64,000 bases of DNA, from NCBI GenBank assembly GCA_027618835.1, contig JAQCHZ010000006.1, forward strand, positions 62,001 to 126,000, written 5' to 3'. Numbering within the stretch: the stretch's first letter is position 1; every line of letters starts with the position of its first letter. The notes beneath the pieces are model-generated. The model ran no database searches. It worked only from the letters and a program-made list of their open reading frames with translations, and was not told the origin of the DNA. This stretch comes from Chloroflexota bacterium. GTDB taxonomy: Bacteria > Chloroflexota > Dehalococcoidia > Lucifugimonadales > Lucifugimonadaceae. Both the position numbers and the translations under genes were made by a program. Positions 7,634 through 17,100 of this stretch are shown here, piece by piece.

Positions 7634-8803
7634 CTAACTGCGTTTGTAAAAGGGCATGTCGACAATTTTTGCTTCAACAGGTCGCCCTCGAACATCGATG
7701 ATGATATTGGTGCCAGTCGCAGAGTACTTTTGCTCAACGTAGCCCATGCCAATACCACCGTCAACAGTAGGCGAATGGGTACCCGATGTCACCCTCCCGA
7801 TTACGCTCGATTCATCGATGATGCCGGAGTTGGATTCGTGGATATTTAGGCCCGATCTTGGGATGCCGCGACCGGTCATTTTGAAGCCAACCAGCGCACG
7901 ACTCGCTTCCGTCCTTGAAAGACGTTTTAGCGCAGCACCAGCAATTGAGTTCGGAGCTTCAAAATATGCAAATCTGCCGAAACCAGCCTCGAACGGATTT
8001 GTTTCGGTCGACAAATCGTTGCCGTGAAGAGGCAGGCCAGCTTCTAAGCGAAGCACATCACGTGCGCCAAGACCACTTTCTATCGCACCCGCTTCGCGAA
8101 GCACGTTCCACAATTTCTCGCCCTGATCGGCAGACACGATGACTTCGAATCCGTCTTCGCCTGTGTAACCGGTTCTCGCAAGCGTGGCAGAGATGCCAGC
8201 GACCGTCGCACTGCCAATTCGGAATCGCCGAATATTGGATGCTTCACCGTTCGACAGGCCAACCATGATTTCGACTGCCTTTGGACCTTGAATTGCAATC
8301 ATCGCGGTTTCGTTGGTCACGACGTTCATGCTGAAGCCAGTAGATTTCGCAACTAACGGATTTATCCACTCCATATCGACTTCGGCGTTTCCTGCATTGA
8401 TCACCAACAGAAAACTTTGATCGCCCGTGCGATAAACCATAGCGTCGTCTATGATGCCGCCGTGTTCGTTGCAGATGAAGTTGTACTTACCGCGGCCTAT
8501 CTTCAGTACAGGCAAATTAGCAGAAAGAAACGTGCTTAAAAACGACTCAGCTCCTTCGCCTTCAAATTCGAATCGACCCATGTGCGAAACATCGAATATT
8601 CCCGCCACATTTCGCACTGCGTTAATTTCGGCGATGATGCCATTGGCGTACTGCACCGGCATGTCCCAACCGCCAAACGGAACCATTTTAGCGTTCGATT
8701 CGACATGTGTTGAGTGAAGGACGGTTTTCTTAAGAATTTGGTCTTGTGATTCGTCTCTCAACATCAACTCCGATAGCTCGATCGTTAGATCAACTTTGCC
8801 CAC
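7634..8803 (-). CDS. gcvT: Glycine cleavage system T protein (aminomethyltransferase)
   Basis: Tetrahydrofolate-dependent aminomethyltransferase (EC 2.1.2.10), first gene of the operon. Family signatures: KMVPFGGWDMPVQY near residue 40, AGIFDVSHMGRFEFEG near 68, TGYTGEDGFEV near 205, GLGARDVLRLEAGLPLHG near 240, and GMGYVEQKY near the end. The open frame begins at a GTG (8803) with no clear ribosome site; the homologous region starts about 27 residues later at ILKKTVLHSTHVE. An ATG at 8764 has GGAG close upstream, so the true start may be 8764. No glycine riboswitch is visible in the 107 bp upstream. Confidence 0.95.
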   Translation of the reverse strand: MGKVDLTIELSELMLRDESQDQILKKTVLHSTHVESNAKMVPFGGWDMPVQYANGIIAEINAVRNVAGIFDVSHMGRFEFEGEGAESFLSTFLSANLPVLKIGRGKYNFICNEHGGIIDDAMVYRTGDQSFLLVINAGNAEVDMEWINPLVAKSTGFSMNVVTNETAMIAIQGPKAVEIMVGLSNGEASNIRRFRIGSATVAGISATLARTGYTGEDGFEVIVSADQGEKLWNVLREAGAIESGLGARDVLRLEAGLPLHGNDLSTETNPFEAGFGRFAYFEAPNSIAGAALKRLSRTEASRALVGFKMTGRGIPRSGLNIHESNSGIIDESSVIGRVTSGTHSPTVDGGIGMGYVEQKYSATGTNIIIDVRGRPVEAKIVDMPFYKRS

Positions 8804-8910
8804 TAATTACGCCGGGCAAACCTGTCCAAGCACACTCTTATTTGCTGGCGTATCAAATCTTAACCTGAATCCACCGATAACGGACGGACCAATTCAGATA
8901 CAACAAGCAT

Positions 8911-10212
8911 CTATGGCTCGTCGCTGAATAGCTGTTCCCACGTTGGCATTTCACCCGGCTGTGGCTGGCTGGACGAAACGAAAGGATTGCTTGTCCGGAG
9001 TAGCCTGGCGTGAACTGCAATCGAACCGTTCAGCGTTGGAACGTTGTGACCGCCAGTGAGCGGGGCACCTCCAACCACTCCCGTTAGCGACCGTAAACGC
9101 TCTCCGTCGTCCTCAGCCGCTCGGGAATGAACAGCAACCCTGAAACGACCAAACCCTTCAGGATCGATTAGTGAACCGATCCCGGCGATATCTTCTTGAG
9201 CTTCGGTTTGAGATATTTTTCCAGCCATCGCTCGTTCGTTAACTTCACTGAGAAATCCATCGATACCCAAGTTCGATAAGAACTCTTGCTGTGAAGGTTT
9301 TCCGATCCGTTCTATTCCCATAACCATCAGCATGTGATCGACAGCTGTGAAATCGACGTGAGCAGTGATGTCTTGCTTGCCAATGCGCCTTAGTGGATTC
9401 TGACCAAGAGTGTGCTGGTAGTAGCAGCGTAATGATCCGTCGATGCGGGTTGGCTTGTACAACTCATGACGGTCGTAGCCGTAGTCGATAGTCATGACGT
9501 ATCCACGTTCGAGAGTCGCTGCGACCGAATCGGCCCAATAGCCGAGTCGCAGATTTACTTCGCCTCGGTAGAACTCGGGAAGTGACCCAAGGAATGGGTC
9601 GACCCTCCCAGCAATCTCAGGTTCACTCACATCGCCGAGCGACTCCACGAATTTGCCATCTTGATAGTCGACGTATATTTCTCGAATCTCGCCGTTCTGA
9701 ACTACAAATCGATTGACCGGATGCGCATCGAGCAGTTCATTAGAAATCACGCATCCGGTTATTCCTACCGGCAACGCTGAGTTCTCGTTAACCGCGTCGA
9801 TCCCGGCAGGAGGTGCTAGATCGGTCGCAACGTATGACATTGCATTGTCGAATTCAGGTAGTTCACGTCGCACGTATTCGGTGATATCTGATCGAAGCAC
9901 GCCATCGCCTGCGCCGATCTCGACCACCATGAATTCGTCAGGCATGCCAAGATTTCGCCACATCTCTTCTAGCTGAAGTGCCAGAAGCGCCCCAAAGGCA
10001 GGGTGGCTCGAAGGACTGGTGAAATAGTCGCCATCGGTACCAACTGGTGTTGATCCAGGATGCAGACGTCTACTCGGGTAATAGCCGTGTTGCTCATCGT
10101 AGAGAGCCGCTTCCATGAACACATCGAACGTGATTGGTCCGTACTGAGCGATATGGTCGATCAGCCGCTGTTCGAGGTCACTTGGTGACTGTTTTTGGGG
10201 AGGCGTGGTCAT
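8911..10212 (-). CDS. SAM-dependent methyltransferase, MidA/NDUFAF7 family
   Basis: Class I methyltransferase of the COG1565 family (433 aa). In eukaryotes the member NDUFAF7/MidA methylates an arginine of a respiratory complex I subunit; the bacterial substrate is unclear. Typical family pieces: GPITFDVFMEAALYDEQHGYY near residue 25, DYFTSPSSHPAFGALLALQLEEMW near 65, MVVEIGAGDGVLRSDI near 95 (the SAM-binding motif I), ISNELLDAHPVNRF near 155, and YVMTIDYGYDRHELY near 243. Its ATG (10212) lies only 12 bases after the U-tract of the citrate synthase terminator, so it is probably read from its own promoter or by read-through. It precedes gcvT by 107 bp and may share its transcript. Confidence 0.88.
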   Translation of the reverse strand: MTTPPQKQSPSDLEQRLIDHIAQYGPITFDVFMEAALYDEQHGYYPSRRLHPGSTPVGTDGDYFTSPSSHPAFGALLALQLEEMWRNLGMPDEFMVVEIGAGDGVLRSDITEYVRRELPEFDNAMSYVATDLAPPAGIDAVNENSALPVGITGCVISNELLDAHPVNRFVVQNGEIREIYVDYQDGKFVESLGDVSEPEIAGRVDPFLGSLPEFYRGEVNLRLGYWADSVAATLERGYVMTIDYGYDRHELYKPTRIDGSLRCYYQHTLGQNPLRRIGKQDITAHVDFTAVDHMLMVMGIERIGKPSQQEFLSNLGIDGFLSEVNERAMAGKISQTEAQEDIAGIGSLIDPEGFGRFRVAVHSRAAEDDGERLRSLTGVVGGAPLTGGHNVPTLNGSIAVHARLLRTSNPFVSSSQPQPGEMPTWEQLFSDEP

Positions 10213-10223
10213 AAATTTTGGAA

Positions 10224-10251
10224 ATAAAAACGGAGTGCGGGATGCACTCCG
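10224..10251 (-). terminator. Rho-independent terminator after citrate synthase
   Basis: On the minus strand CGGAGTGC, a five-base loop and GCACTCCG (10251-10231) are followed directly by TTTTTATTT. It is placed between gltA and the MidA-family gene and should end the gltA transcript. Confidence 0.8.
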
Positions 10252-10290
10252 AGATTTTATATGCGAAAGACAGGGAACGAACTGCCCTGT

Positions 10291-10379
10291 CCCCCTTCCT
10301 TCGGGAAGGGGCTAGGGGGATGGGTAGATTGCAGCTCGGAGCCGAGTCAACCGATGACGACCGCGACTAACGCAAACGC
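10291..10379. repeat. Dispersed two-hairpin intergenic repeat, copy 1
   Basis: Module A: CCCCTTCC (10292-10299), loop TTCG, GGAAGGGG (10304-10311), a C(UUCG)G-capped 8-bp hairpin, followed by CTAGGGGGATGGGTAGA. Module B: TTGC, then CGGAGCCGA, GTCA (10346-10349), loop, TGAC (10355-10358), GACCGCGACTAACGCAA. It runs right up to the gltA stop codon. Other copies are at 51591-51781 and 58897-59135. Confidence 0.75.
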
Positions 10380-11516
10380 CTATCGCTCAGCGATAGGCAC
10401 GTACTGGAGGTCGTGTTCGCCTGTGTACTGAAGTAGAGGTCGAATCAGAATGTTGTGGCGTAACTGCTCGACAACCTGAATCGTCCAGCCAGGAATTCGA
10501 CCAACCGCGAAGATCGGTACAAACAGGTCCTGAGGGACACCGTTCAGGTAGTAGATAACACCGGCGAAGAAGTCGACATTCACGTGAATTCCACGTCGAG
10601 CGTAAGGCTGCATTGCCTCGACCACTGCTTCGAGGATCTGGTACCACTCTGGCTGGCCCATCTCTTCACTGAGCTTCTTTACTCCAGCTCGCAAGTGACC
10701 AGCTCGTGGGTCTTCTGCCTTGTAGACACGGTGACCGAATCCCATGACTCGTTCACGGTTCGAAAGCAGGTTTTTTACATAGTCGGCAGCGTTTTCTGGC
10801 TTGCCGATTTCTTTTGCCATCTGCATAACGTTCTCGGCGGCTCCACCGTGTGAAGGGCCTGAGAGAGCAGCGATTCCCGCAGTTACCGCAGCGTGAATGT
10901 CGGCGGCAGTACCGGCGACCACTCGGGCAGTGAAAGCTGAAGCGTTTGAACCGTGGTCTGCGTGAAGAACAAAGTCTTTGTCCATCAAAGCAGCAGTATA
11001 TGCACTCGGCTCGTCGCCGTTCATCATGTACAGGAAGTTCCCGGCGTGATTCAGAGTCGTGCTTGGCTTGATCGGGTCTTTACCCTGGCGAATATTGTGG
11101 TGCGCCATAACGATCGAAGGAACCTGCGAAGTAAGGCGGTTACCTTTGCGGATCGTTGCTTCAGGAGAGTTGTCGTTACGATCTTCATCGAACGAAGCTA
11201 GTGCAGAAACGGCAGTCCGAAGCGCATCCATTGGGTGCGAGTCTTTTACCAGATCAATTACATCGAAAATTTTCTCAGGAAGCTCTCGGGCAGCCTTAAG
11301 CTCGGCGTCGAACTCATTGAGTTCAGATTGAGTCGGAAGCTTGCCGTAGATCAGCAGATATCCGGTCTCTTCGAACGTCGAATGCTCAGCAAGCTGATTG
11401 ATGTTGTATCCACGGTATTCGAGAACACCCTTTTTTCCATCGATGAAGGTCGTGTCACTCCTGTCGAAGTAAACGCCCGTTAGTCCTCGATGTATCGTGA
11501 TGTCGTCAGATGTCAT
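10380..11516 (-). CDS. gltA: Citrate synthase
   Basis: Condenses acetyl-CoA and oxaloacetate into citrate at entry to the TCA cycle. The 378-aa length fits the short type I-II citrate/2-methylcitrate synthases of bacteria and archaea. Catalytic region: HADHGSNASAFTARVVAGT near residue 185, SGPSHGGAAENVM near 218, GFGHRVYKAEDPRAG near 259 (catalytic His), VDFFAGVIYYLNGVP near 315 (catalytic Asp), then GRIPGWTIQVVEQL. The sequence cannot exclude some 2-methylcitrate synthase activity. A terminator (10224-10251) and a repeat element follow. The ATG at 11516 has no strong ribosome site. Confidence 0.93.
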   Translation of the reverse strand: MTSDDITIHRGLTGVYFDRSDTTFIDGKKGVLEYRGYNINQLAEHSTFEETGYLLIYGKLPTQSELNEFDAELKAARELPEKIFDVIDLVKDSHPMDALRTAVSALASFDEDRNDNSPEATIRKGNRLTSQVPSIVMAHHNIRQGKDPIKPSTTLNHAGNFLYMMNGDEPSAYTAALMDKDFVLHADHGSNASAFTARVVAGTAADIHAAVTAGIAALSGPSHGGAAENVMQMAKEIGKPENAADYVKNLLSNRERVMGFGHRVYKAEDPRAGHLRAGVKKLSEEMGQPEWYQILEAVVEAMQPYARRGIHVNVDFFAGVIYYLNGVPQDLFVPIFAVGRIPGWTIQVVEQLRHNILIRPLLQYTGEHDLQYVPIAER

Positions 11517-11656
11517 TTGGGGTTACTGGTCCATAGTGACATCCACGAGGAAGCCACGCTCTGAAAATATTTGCTCTAGAAACAACGCCGGGCGCACGGT
11601 TCAATCGGCATCATTTTAGATGGCGCGCTGAACGTGTAACAAGCGGTTCGAGGCTA

Positions 11657-11711
11657 CACAACAACTAATAGGTCGTCAAATTGACGACCTATTAGTTGTT
11701 GTGAGTTTTTT
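11657..11711 (+). terminator. 23-bp perfect inverted repeat with plus-strand T tract, between thrS and gltA
   Basis: Arms 11657-11679 and 11681-11703 are exact reverse complements, giving a 23-bp stem with almost no spacer, followed on the plus strand by AGTTTTTTT. Both flanking genes are on the minus strand, and in that direction the hairpin is preceded by A's but not followed by U's. It may act as a bidirectional terminator for thrS, but its canonical orientation is opposite to the local genes. Confidence 0.55.
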
Positions 11712-11742
11712 TCTGGTGAAATCGCGTACCTGAAAGTCTCAG

Positions 11743-13503
11743 TTATGAGCGATCCTCGATTTGCTTTATGAACTTGGCGACGACTTCATCAACAGTCATC
11801 GGGTCAAGATTCTCGCCGGTACGTGTTCGAACTGCGACAGTTCCCGCTTCGATTTCCTGATCGCCTGCAACCAGCATGTAAGGCACTTTTTGCAACTGTG
11901 CCTGCCTGATTTTAGAGTTCATACGATCGTTAGAATCATCGACATTCACTCGAATCCCGGCTGCCTTCAGCTTTGCGCCAACTTCGTTACAGAAGTCGAT
12001 GTGGCGATCAGCAATCGGAACCACCACAGCCTGCACCGGAGCCAACCACAGCGGGAACGCTCCCGAGAGGTGCTCGATGAGCACGCCCAAGAATCGTTCG
12101 AGCGAGCCGTACATTGCTCGATGAATAACTACCGGACGCTGACGCGTACCGTCTTCAGCCGCATATTCCATGTCGAAGCGTTCAGGCAGTGAAAAGTCGA
12201 GCTGCACCGTTCCAAGCTGCCAGTCCCGACCGATAGCGTCGGGAACGAAGATGTCGATCTTCGGTCCATAGAACGCGCCTTCTCCCGATTCTGCTGTGTA
12301 CTCAACACCTGAAGCGTCCAATAGCTCAGTAAGAGCAGCTTCCGCCTTGTCCCACATTTCATCAGTGCCGACACGTTTTTCAGGTCGTAGCGAAAGTTCT
12401 AGTCGGTAGCTATCGAATCCGAGCGTGTCGTAAGCCTCACTCATCATCTTAAGGAACGAGGTGATCTCGTCACTAATCTGATCGAGGGTACAGAAAATGT
12501 GCGCATCGTCCTGAACAAACGAACGTACACGAGTCAGACCGTGCGTTACGCCCGAACGCTCGTTGCGGTGTAGTCGTCCAAAATCTGCCAACCGCATCGG
12601 AAGTTCACGGTAGCTGTGTGAATCGGCGAGGTACAGCATTGCCGCGGCAGGACAGTTCATTGGCTTTACGCCAAACTCCCGCTCATCGACATCTACGAAG
12701 TACATATTCTCTGAGTACGCATCGAGGTGACCCGACCGCTTCCACAGCTCAGTGTTGAAGATCTGCGGAGTCATCACTTCCTGATAGCCGTACCTCACGT
12801 ACAGCTCTTTTACGTAATCGATCAGGCTGTTCATAACCTGAGCGCCCTTAGGCAAGAAGAACGGGCTCGCAGGTGCGATCGGATCGAAGAAGAACAGTCC
12901 GAGCGCCCGACCCAGTTTGCGGTGGTCGCGCTTTTCAGCCTCTTCGATTCGCTGCAGATAGTCCTTTTGAGCGTCGCGTGACTCCCATGCAGTGCCGTAA
13001 ATTCGCTGCAACATTGCGTTGTTTTCGTTACCGCGCCAGTAGGCTCCGGCAGCCGAAAGCAGCTTGTACGCCTTGATGTCGCCTGTTCGAGCCATGTGAC
13101 CACCACGACAGAGGTCTTCAAACGCTCCGTCGGAGTGACTACAGAACGTGACTCGCTCGTCGGCTGGGATTCCTTGCAGAATCTCGACTTTGTACTCGTT
13201 GTCTTTCAATAATTCGAGCGCTTCGTCTCGGCTGGTTTCTCGTTCGACAAATTCAGTATTTGCTCTGATCGAATCGCGCATTTCGAGTTCGATCTTTTTT
13301 AGATCGTCGGGAGTGAAAGCCTCTGGAACTGCAAAGTCGTAGTAGAAGCCATCTTCGATCGGAGGTCCGATAGTTAACTGCGCCTCAGGAAACAGCTTAG
13401 TAACTGCTTCAGCAAGTACGTGTGCTGTCGAGTGACGCAGTCGATCACGGTGATCTTGCTTTTCAGCGGGTGATAGATCTTTGAATTTAATTCTGTCTGC
13501 CAT
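11743..13503 (-). CDS. thrS: Threonyl-tRNA synthetase (lacking TGS domain)
   Basis: Class II aminoacyl-tRNA synthetase (586 aa) charging tRNA-Thr. It begins directly with the editing region (HRLRHSTAHVLAEAV-like HxxxH segment near residue 25, and FCSHSDGAFEDLCRGGH near 125), so the N-terminal TGS domain of longer enzymes is absent; such short ThrRS are known. The catalytic core has MNCPAAAMLYLAD, FGRLHRNERSG, VQDDAHIFC and VIHRAMYGSLERF, supplying the Cys-His-His zinc ligands. The anticodon domain covers about the last 100 residues. The ATG at 13503 is chosen because GGAG lies nine bases upstream; an in-frame TTG five codons earlier overlaps that site. Confidence 0.96.
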   Translation of the reverse strand: MADRIKFKDLSPAEKQDHRDRLRHSTAHVLAEAVTKLFPEAQLTIGPPIEDGFYYDFAVPEAFTPDDLKKIELEMRDSIRANTEFVERETSRDEALELLKDNEYKVEILQGIPADERVTFCSHSDGAFEDLCRGGHMARTGDIKAYKLLSAAGAYWRGNENNAMLQRIYGTAWESRDAQKDYLQRIEEAEKRDHRKLGRALGLFFFDPIAPASPFFLPKGAQVMNSLIDYVKELYVRYGYQEVMTPQIFNTELWKRSGHLDAYSENMYFVDVDEREFGVKPMNCPAAAMLYLADSHSYRELPMRLADFGRLHRNERSGVTHGLTRVRSFVQDDAHIFCTLDQISDEITSFLKMMSEAYDTLGFDSYRLELSLRPEKRVGTDEMWDKAEAALTELLDASGVEYTAESGEGAFYGPKIDIFVPDAIGRDWQLGTVQLDFSLPERFDMEYAAEDGTRQRPVVIHRAMYGSLERFLGVLIEHLSGAFPLWLAPVQAVVVPIADRHIDFCNEVGAKLKAAGIRVNVDDSNDRMNSKIRQAQLQKVPYMLVAGDQEIEAGTVAVRTRTGENLDPMTVDEVVAKFIKQIEDRS

Positions 13504-13811
13504 GGCAATAGGCTCCAAAAGGTCGAAACGCTATCCAGAGGTGATCTGGGGTTTCGATGTGCAGATCGTGATACACGAAAAATCGTCGACAGTCACGAAT
13601 AAGTAAGTGAGATACGTAGGAGTCGGGGCACGGCGCCGAGCGTTGAAGCGCGTGGGGGGCGGCGTGCCTACGTCGTGCTGCGCCCAGACGGGCTGCACTC
13701 CGTTGTGCCGCCAACCTGCCTGCTCTGCTCGTTTGCAGCGGGCACTGCAATCAGTTGTATGTGCGACTTATTGCTCATTAAACATATTCTATCTACAAAA
13801 AGTAGACGAAG

Positions 13812-13887
13812 TGGTGGGCGGTACAGGATTTGAACCTGTGACCTCGTCGATGTCAACGACGCGCTCTACCAACTGAGCTAACCGCCC
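13812..13887 (-). tRNA. tRNA-Val (anticodon GAC)
   Basis: The minus strand folds as a tRNA: acceptor GGGCGGT/ACCGCCC, D-arm TTAGCTCAGTTGGTAGAGC, anticodon stem CGTCG/CGACG with loop TTGACAT (anticodon GAC), T-arm with GGTTCAAATCC, and encoded CCA at 13814-13812. It lies upstream of thrS on the same strand. Confidence 0.95.
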
Positions 13888-14084
13888 TCAAAAGGTTTTT
13901 CGGCTTTTGACCGAAGCTAAATTTTATATGAAAACCAACCCAATGCCGCTATAGCAAATTACACGCATTTCGAACGAGGTTGATCGGCTTGGGTTGAGTC
14001 TGAGGACCGTCGAAGCTACGAAATTTCGTCAACGTATCTGCTGATTTCGACATCTTTGAATCGTCAAACAACAAAAGATGTCCA

Positions 14085-14122
14085 GAAAAACGTAGCCCCC
14101 GGCCAAAGCGGCCGAGGGCTAC
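14085..14122 (-). terminator. Rho-independent terminator after rpoC
   Basis: On the minus strand GTAGCCCTCGGCC pairs with GGCCGGGGGCTAC (one G-T pair) around a short loop, followed by GTTTTT. It starts 33 bp after the rpoC stop. Confidence 0.85.
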
Positions 14123-14154
14123 AAAATTATTCGTTCAATACGAAGTTAAGCGAA

Positions 14155-17100
14155 CTACTCTGCCGAGCTGTCGCCTTCGCTAGCGTCGCCGTCATCCACA
14201 AACTGTGGTGCAGGCTCAACGCTCTCTTCAGCCGTCGATGTCGATGCGCGAAGAGCCTCAGCTGCTCGTGCTGCGTCATCGTCGCCAGAGTCAGACGATT
14301 CAGCTCCATCGTTAGCAGCGTCGGTCAAAGCCGTTACTGCAGCTTGAAGACCACCGTCGTCCTTAGGAGCGCTTGATGAATAAACCGCTGCAGCCGCTAC
14401 CGCATCCGCACCAGATGGAGGACCTGTCTCGGCACCAACGCCGACCAGATCGCCACCACCACCGATAGCTGCGAGAGCTTCTTCGAATGTCGCAGGAGCC
14501 TGCGTTAAGCCGGTAAGTCGACCGGACTCCCCTTCGCCTTCCTTGACGCCGAGTCGCTCGCGACCTTCTGCCGTCAGATCCAGTCGAGCTGGAATCAAAC
14601 GTCCGATGATCACGTTTTCCTTCAAACCGTTCAGGCGGTCAACAGATCCGTTTACGGCGGCCTCTGTCAGCACTCGAGCGGTTTCCTGGAACGATGCTGC
14701 CGCCAAGAAACTCTGGGTGTTTAGGGAAGCCCTCGTTACACCGAGAAGAACCGGACTTGCTGTTGCAGGTTCGCCGCCTTCAGCCAGCAGGTTGTTGTTA
14801 GTGAATTCGTAATCGTGTCGGTCGACCAACTCACCCGGCAGCAAATCGCTGTCGCCTGGGTTATCGACTCGAACCTTACGCATCATCTGTCGAACGATCA
14901 CTTCGATGTGCTTGTCGTGCAACTGCACACCTTGTGATCGGTAAACGGCCTGAACTTCGTCAACCAAGTAACGCTGTACAGCAGCTTGACCTTCAATTCG
15001 CAGAATGTCCTGCGGGTTTTTAGGTCCGTCTGTAAGCGGCGTACCAGGCTGAATCATTTCACCATCTGCAACGGAAATTTCCGATGCAGCTGGTACAACG
15101 TATTCACGTTCGTCGGTCTCGTTCCAAGTGATTCTGACAGCTGTCTTAGTCACCTGAACAGTACCGGCTACTGGGGCAAAGATCTCTTCAGGGAGTTCAT
15201 CGCCTTCACCAGCCTTCACGGCTGCTACCATAGCTGTTTTCTTCACAGAAAGAACTGCTTCACCCGCGTCGACCCAGTCACCCGTTTTCACGGTCTGACG
15301 ATGAGTTTCAGGAATGTCCATTTCTTCTGAGAATTCCTCACTCGAAATAACCCTGACTACACGGCCTTCTGGCAGCTGAGCAAGTGCAACCTTGCCGCCA
15401 AGTTCCGACAGTATTGCCATACCTTTCGGCTGTCGAGCTTCGAACAATTCAACAACACGAGGTAGACCGGACGTGATGTCCTTTCCGGCGATACCACCAG
15501 TGTGGAACGTTCTCATTGTGAGCTGTGTTCCAGGCTCACCAATCGACTGAGCAGCGATGATTCCGACAGCCTCACCCACTAGGGCAGGCACGCCAGTAGC
15601 AAGCGATGCTCCGTAGCACTTCTGCGAAATTCCACGCTGAGTCGTGCTGGAAAGCGGTGAGAATACCCACGCTTCCTGCACGTTCGCTGCAGTAATTTCT
15701 TCAGCAATTGGACGAGTGATGAGATCATCACGATCGGCAATTACTTCCCCTGTTTCAGGGTTCACAACTGGTTCAGACAAGTACCGAGTCACAATGCGCT
15801 CGGCAAGCGGAGCTTGTATACCAGTTGGGTCGTGGCTAATCCTGATGCCCTGCGCACCTGGGTCGTTGTCAGTCGTGATAATCACGTCCTGCGCAACGTC
15901 AGCAAGTCGTCGAGTTAGGTAACCCGAGTCGGCAGTACGTAGAGCGGTGTCAGCAAGACCCTTTCGAGCTCCGTGAGTCGAAATGAAGTACTCAAGAACC
16001 GATAGACCCTCAGCAAAGCTGGAGCGAATCGGCATCTCAATAATTCTTCCCTTAGGGTCAGACATCAGCCCTCTCATGCCAGCCATCTGCTTGATCTGAG
16101 CGATGTTACCTTTCGCTCCTGAGTTGGCCATCGTGTATATACCGCCGTAGTTAGGCAGAGTGTCTTCCACTGCTTTAGTCATCTTGTCCGAAACATCGGT
16201 CCAGATTTCTACAGTAGCTTTGTAGCGTTCTGAATCGGTGATCAGACCTTCGAGGAACTGTTCTTCTAGCTTGGCGATTTTTGTGTCAGCAGCAGAAAGC
16301 AGCGACTGCTTCTGAGGCGGAACAACAATGTCCTTCATAGCGATCGTGGTACCAGACTGCGTAGCGAACTTGAATCCAAGTTCCTTTATCTGGTCGAGCA
16401 TCTTCGCTGTCTCTTGGTTTCCGTGTTCATTCACAGCTTCAGATACGAGCGCTTCGATAGCGCTACGGTCGAAGATAATGTTTCGGAAGTCCATAACTTC
16501 AGGAAGTGCACGATTGAAGATGATTCGACCGACAGTCGTCTCAATCCACTCGCCGTTATCGTCCCGAACTCTGACCGTCTCGCGAAGTTTCACACGCTCA
16601 ATGTCGTGTGCAAAACGTGCGTCTTCAAAGTTTGCGTAAGTCTTGTACTTCGCGTTGCCTTCTTCGTCACGTACAACAGGCGTCAGATGTTCGCTGTCGA
16701 GTCCGGTCAGGTAGTACATACCAAGCACCATGTCGAGAGTTGGCGAAACGATCGGGAAGCCCGAGCTTGGAGCAAGCATGTTGTTCGTCGAAAGCATGAG
16801 GCGGCTTGCTTCGTTTACCGCTTCACGTGAAAGCGGAACGTGCACAGCCATCTGGTCACCATCGAAGTCAGCGTTGAATGCTGTACATACGAGTGGGTGA
16901 ATCTGAATCGCAGATCCATCGACTAGGACCGGCTGGAAAGCCTGAATACCGAGTCGGTGAAGCGTAGGAGCACGGTTGAGCAAAACCGGGTGGTTCTGAA
17001 TAACTTCTTCGAGAAGGTCCCAGATTTCCGGTCGAGCTCGCTCTGTCATTCGCTTAGCGCTCTTGATGTTGTGGGCGTAACCCTTGACAACAAGTGCGTT

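Noticed and set aside
8804-8910. Glycine riboswitch before gcvT
   Set aside because: Only 107 bp precede the gene and no tandem aptamer pattern is visible.
13607-13876. An open frame crossing the tRNA-Val gene
   Set aside because: It overlaps the tRNA on the other strand and contains the usual artefact text from a tRNA 3' end.
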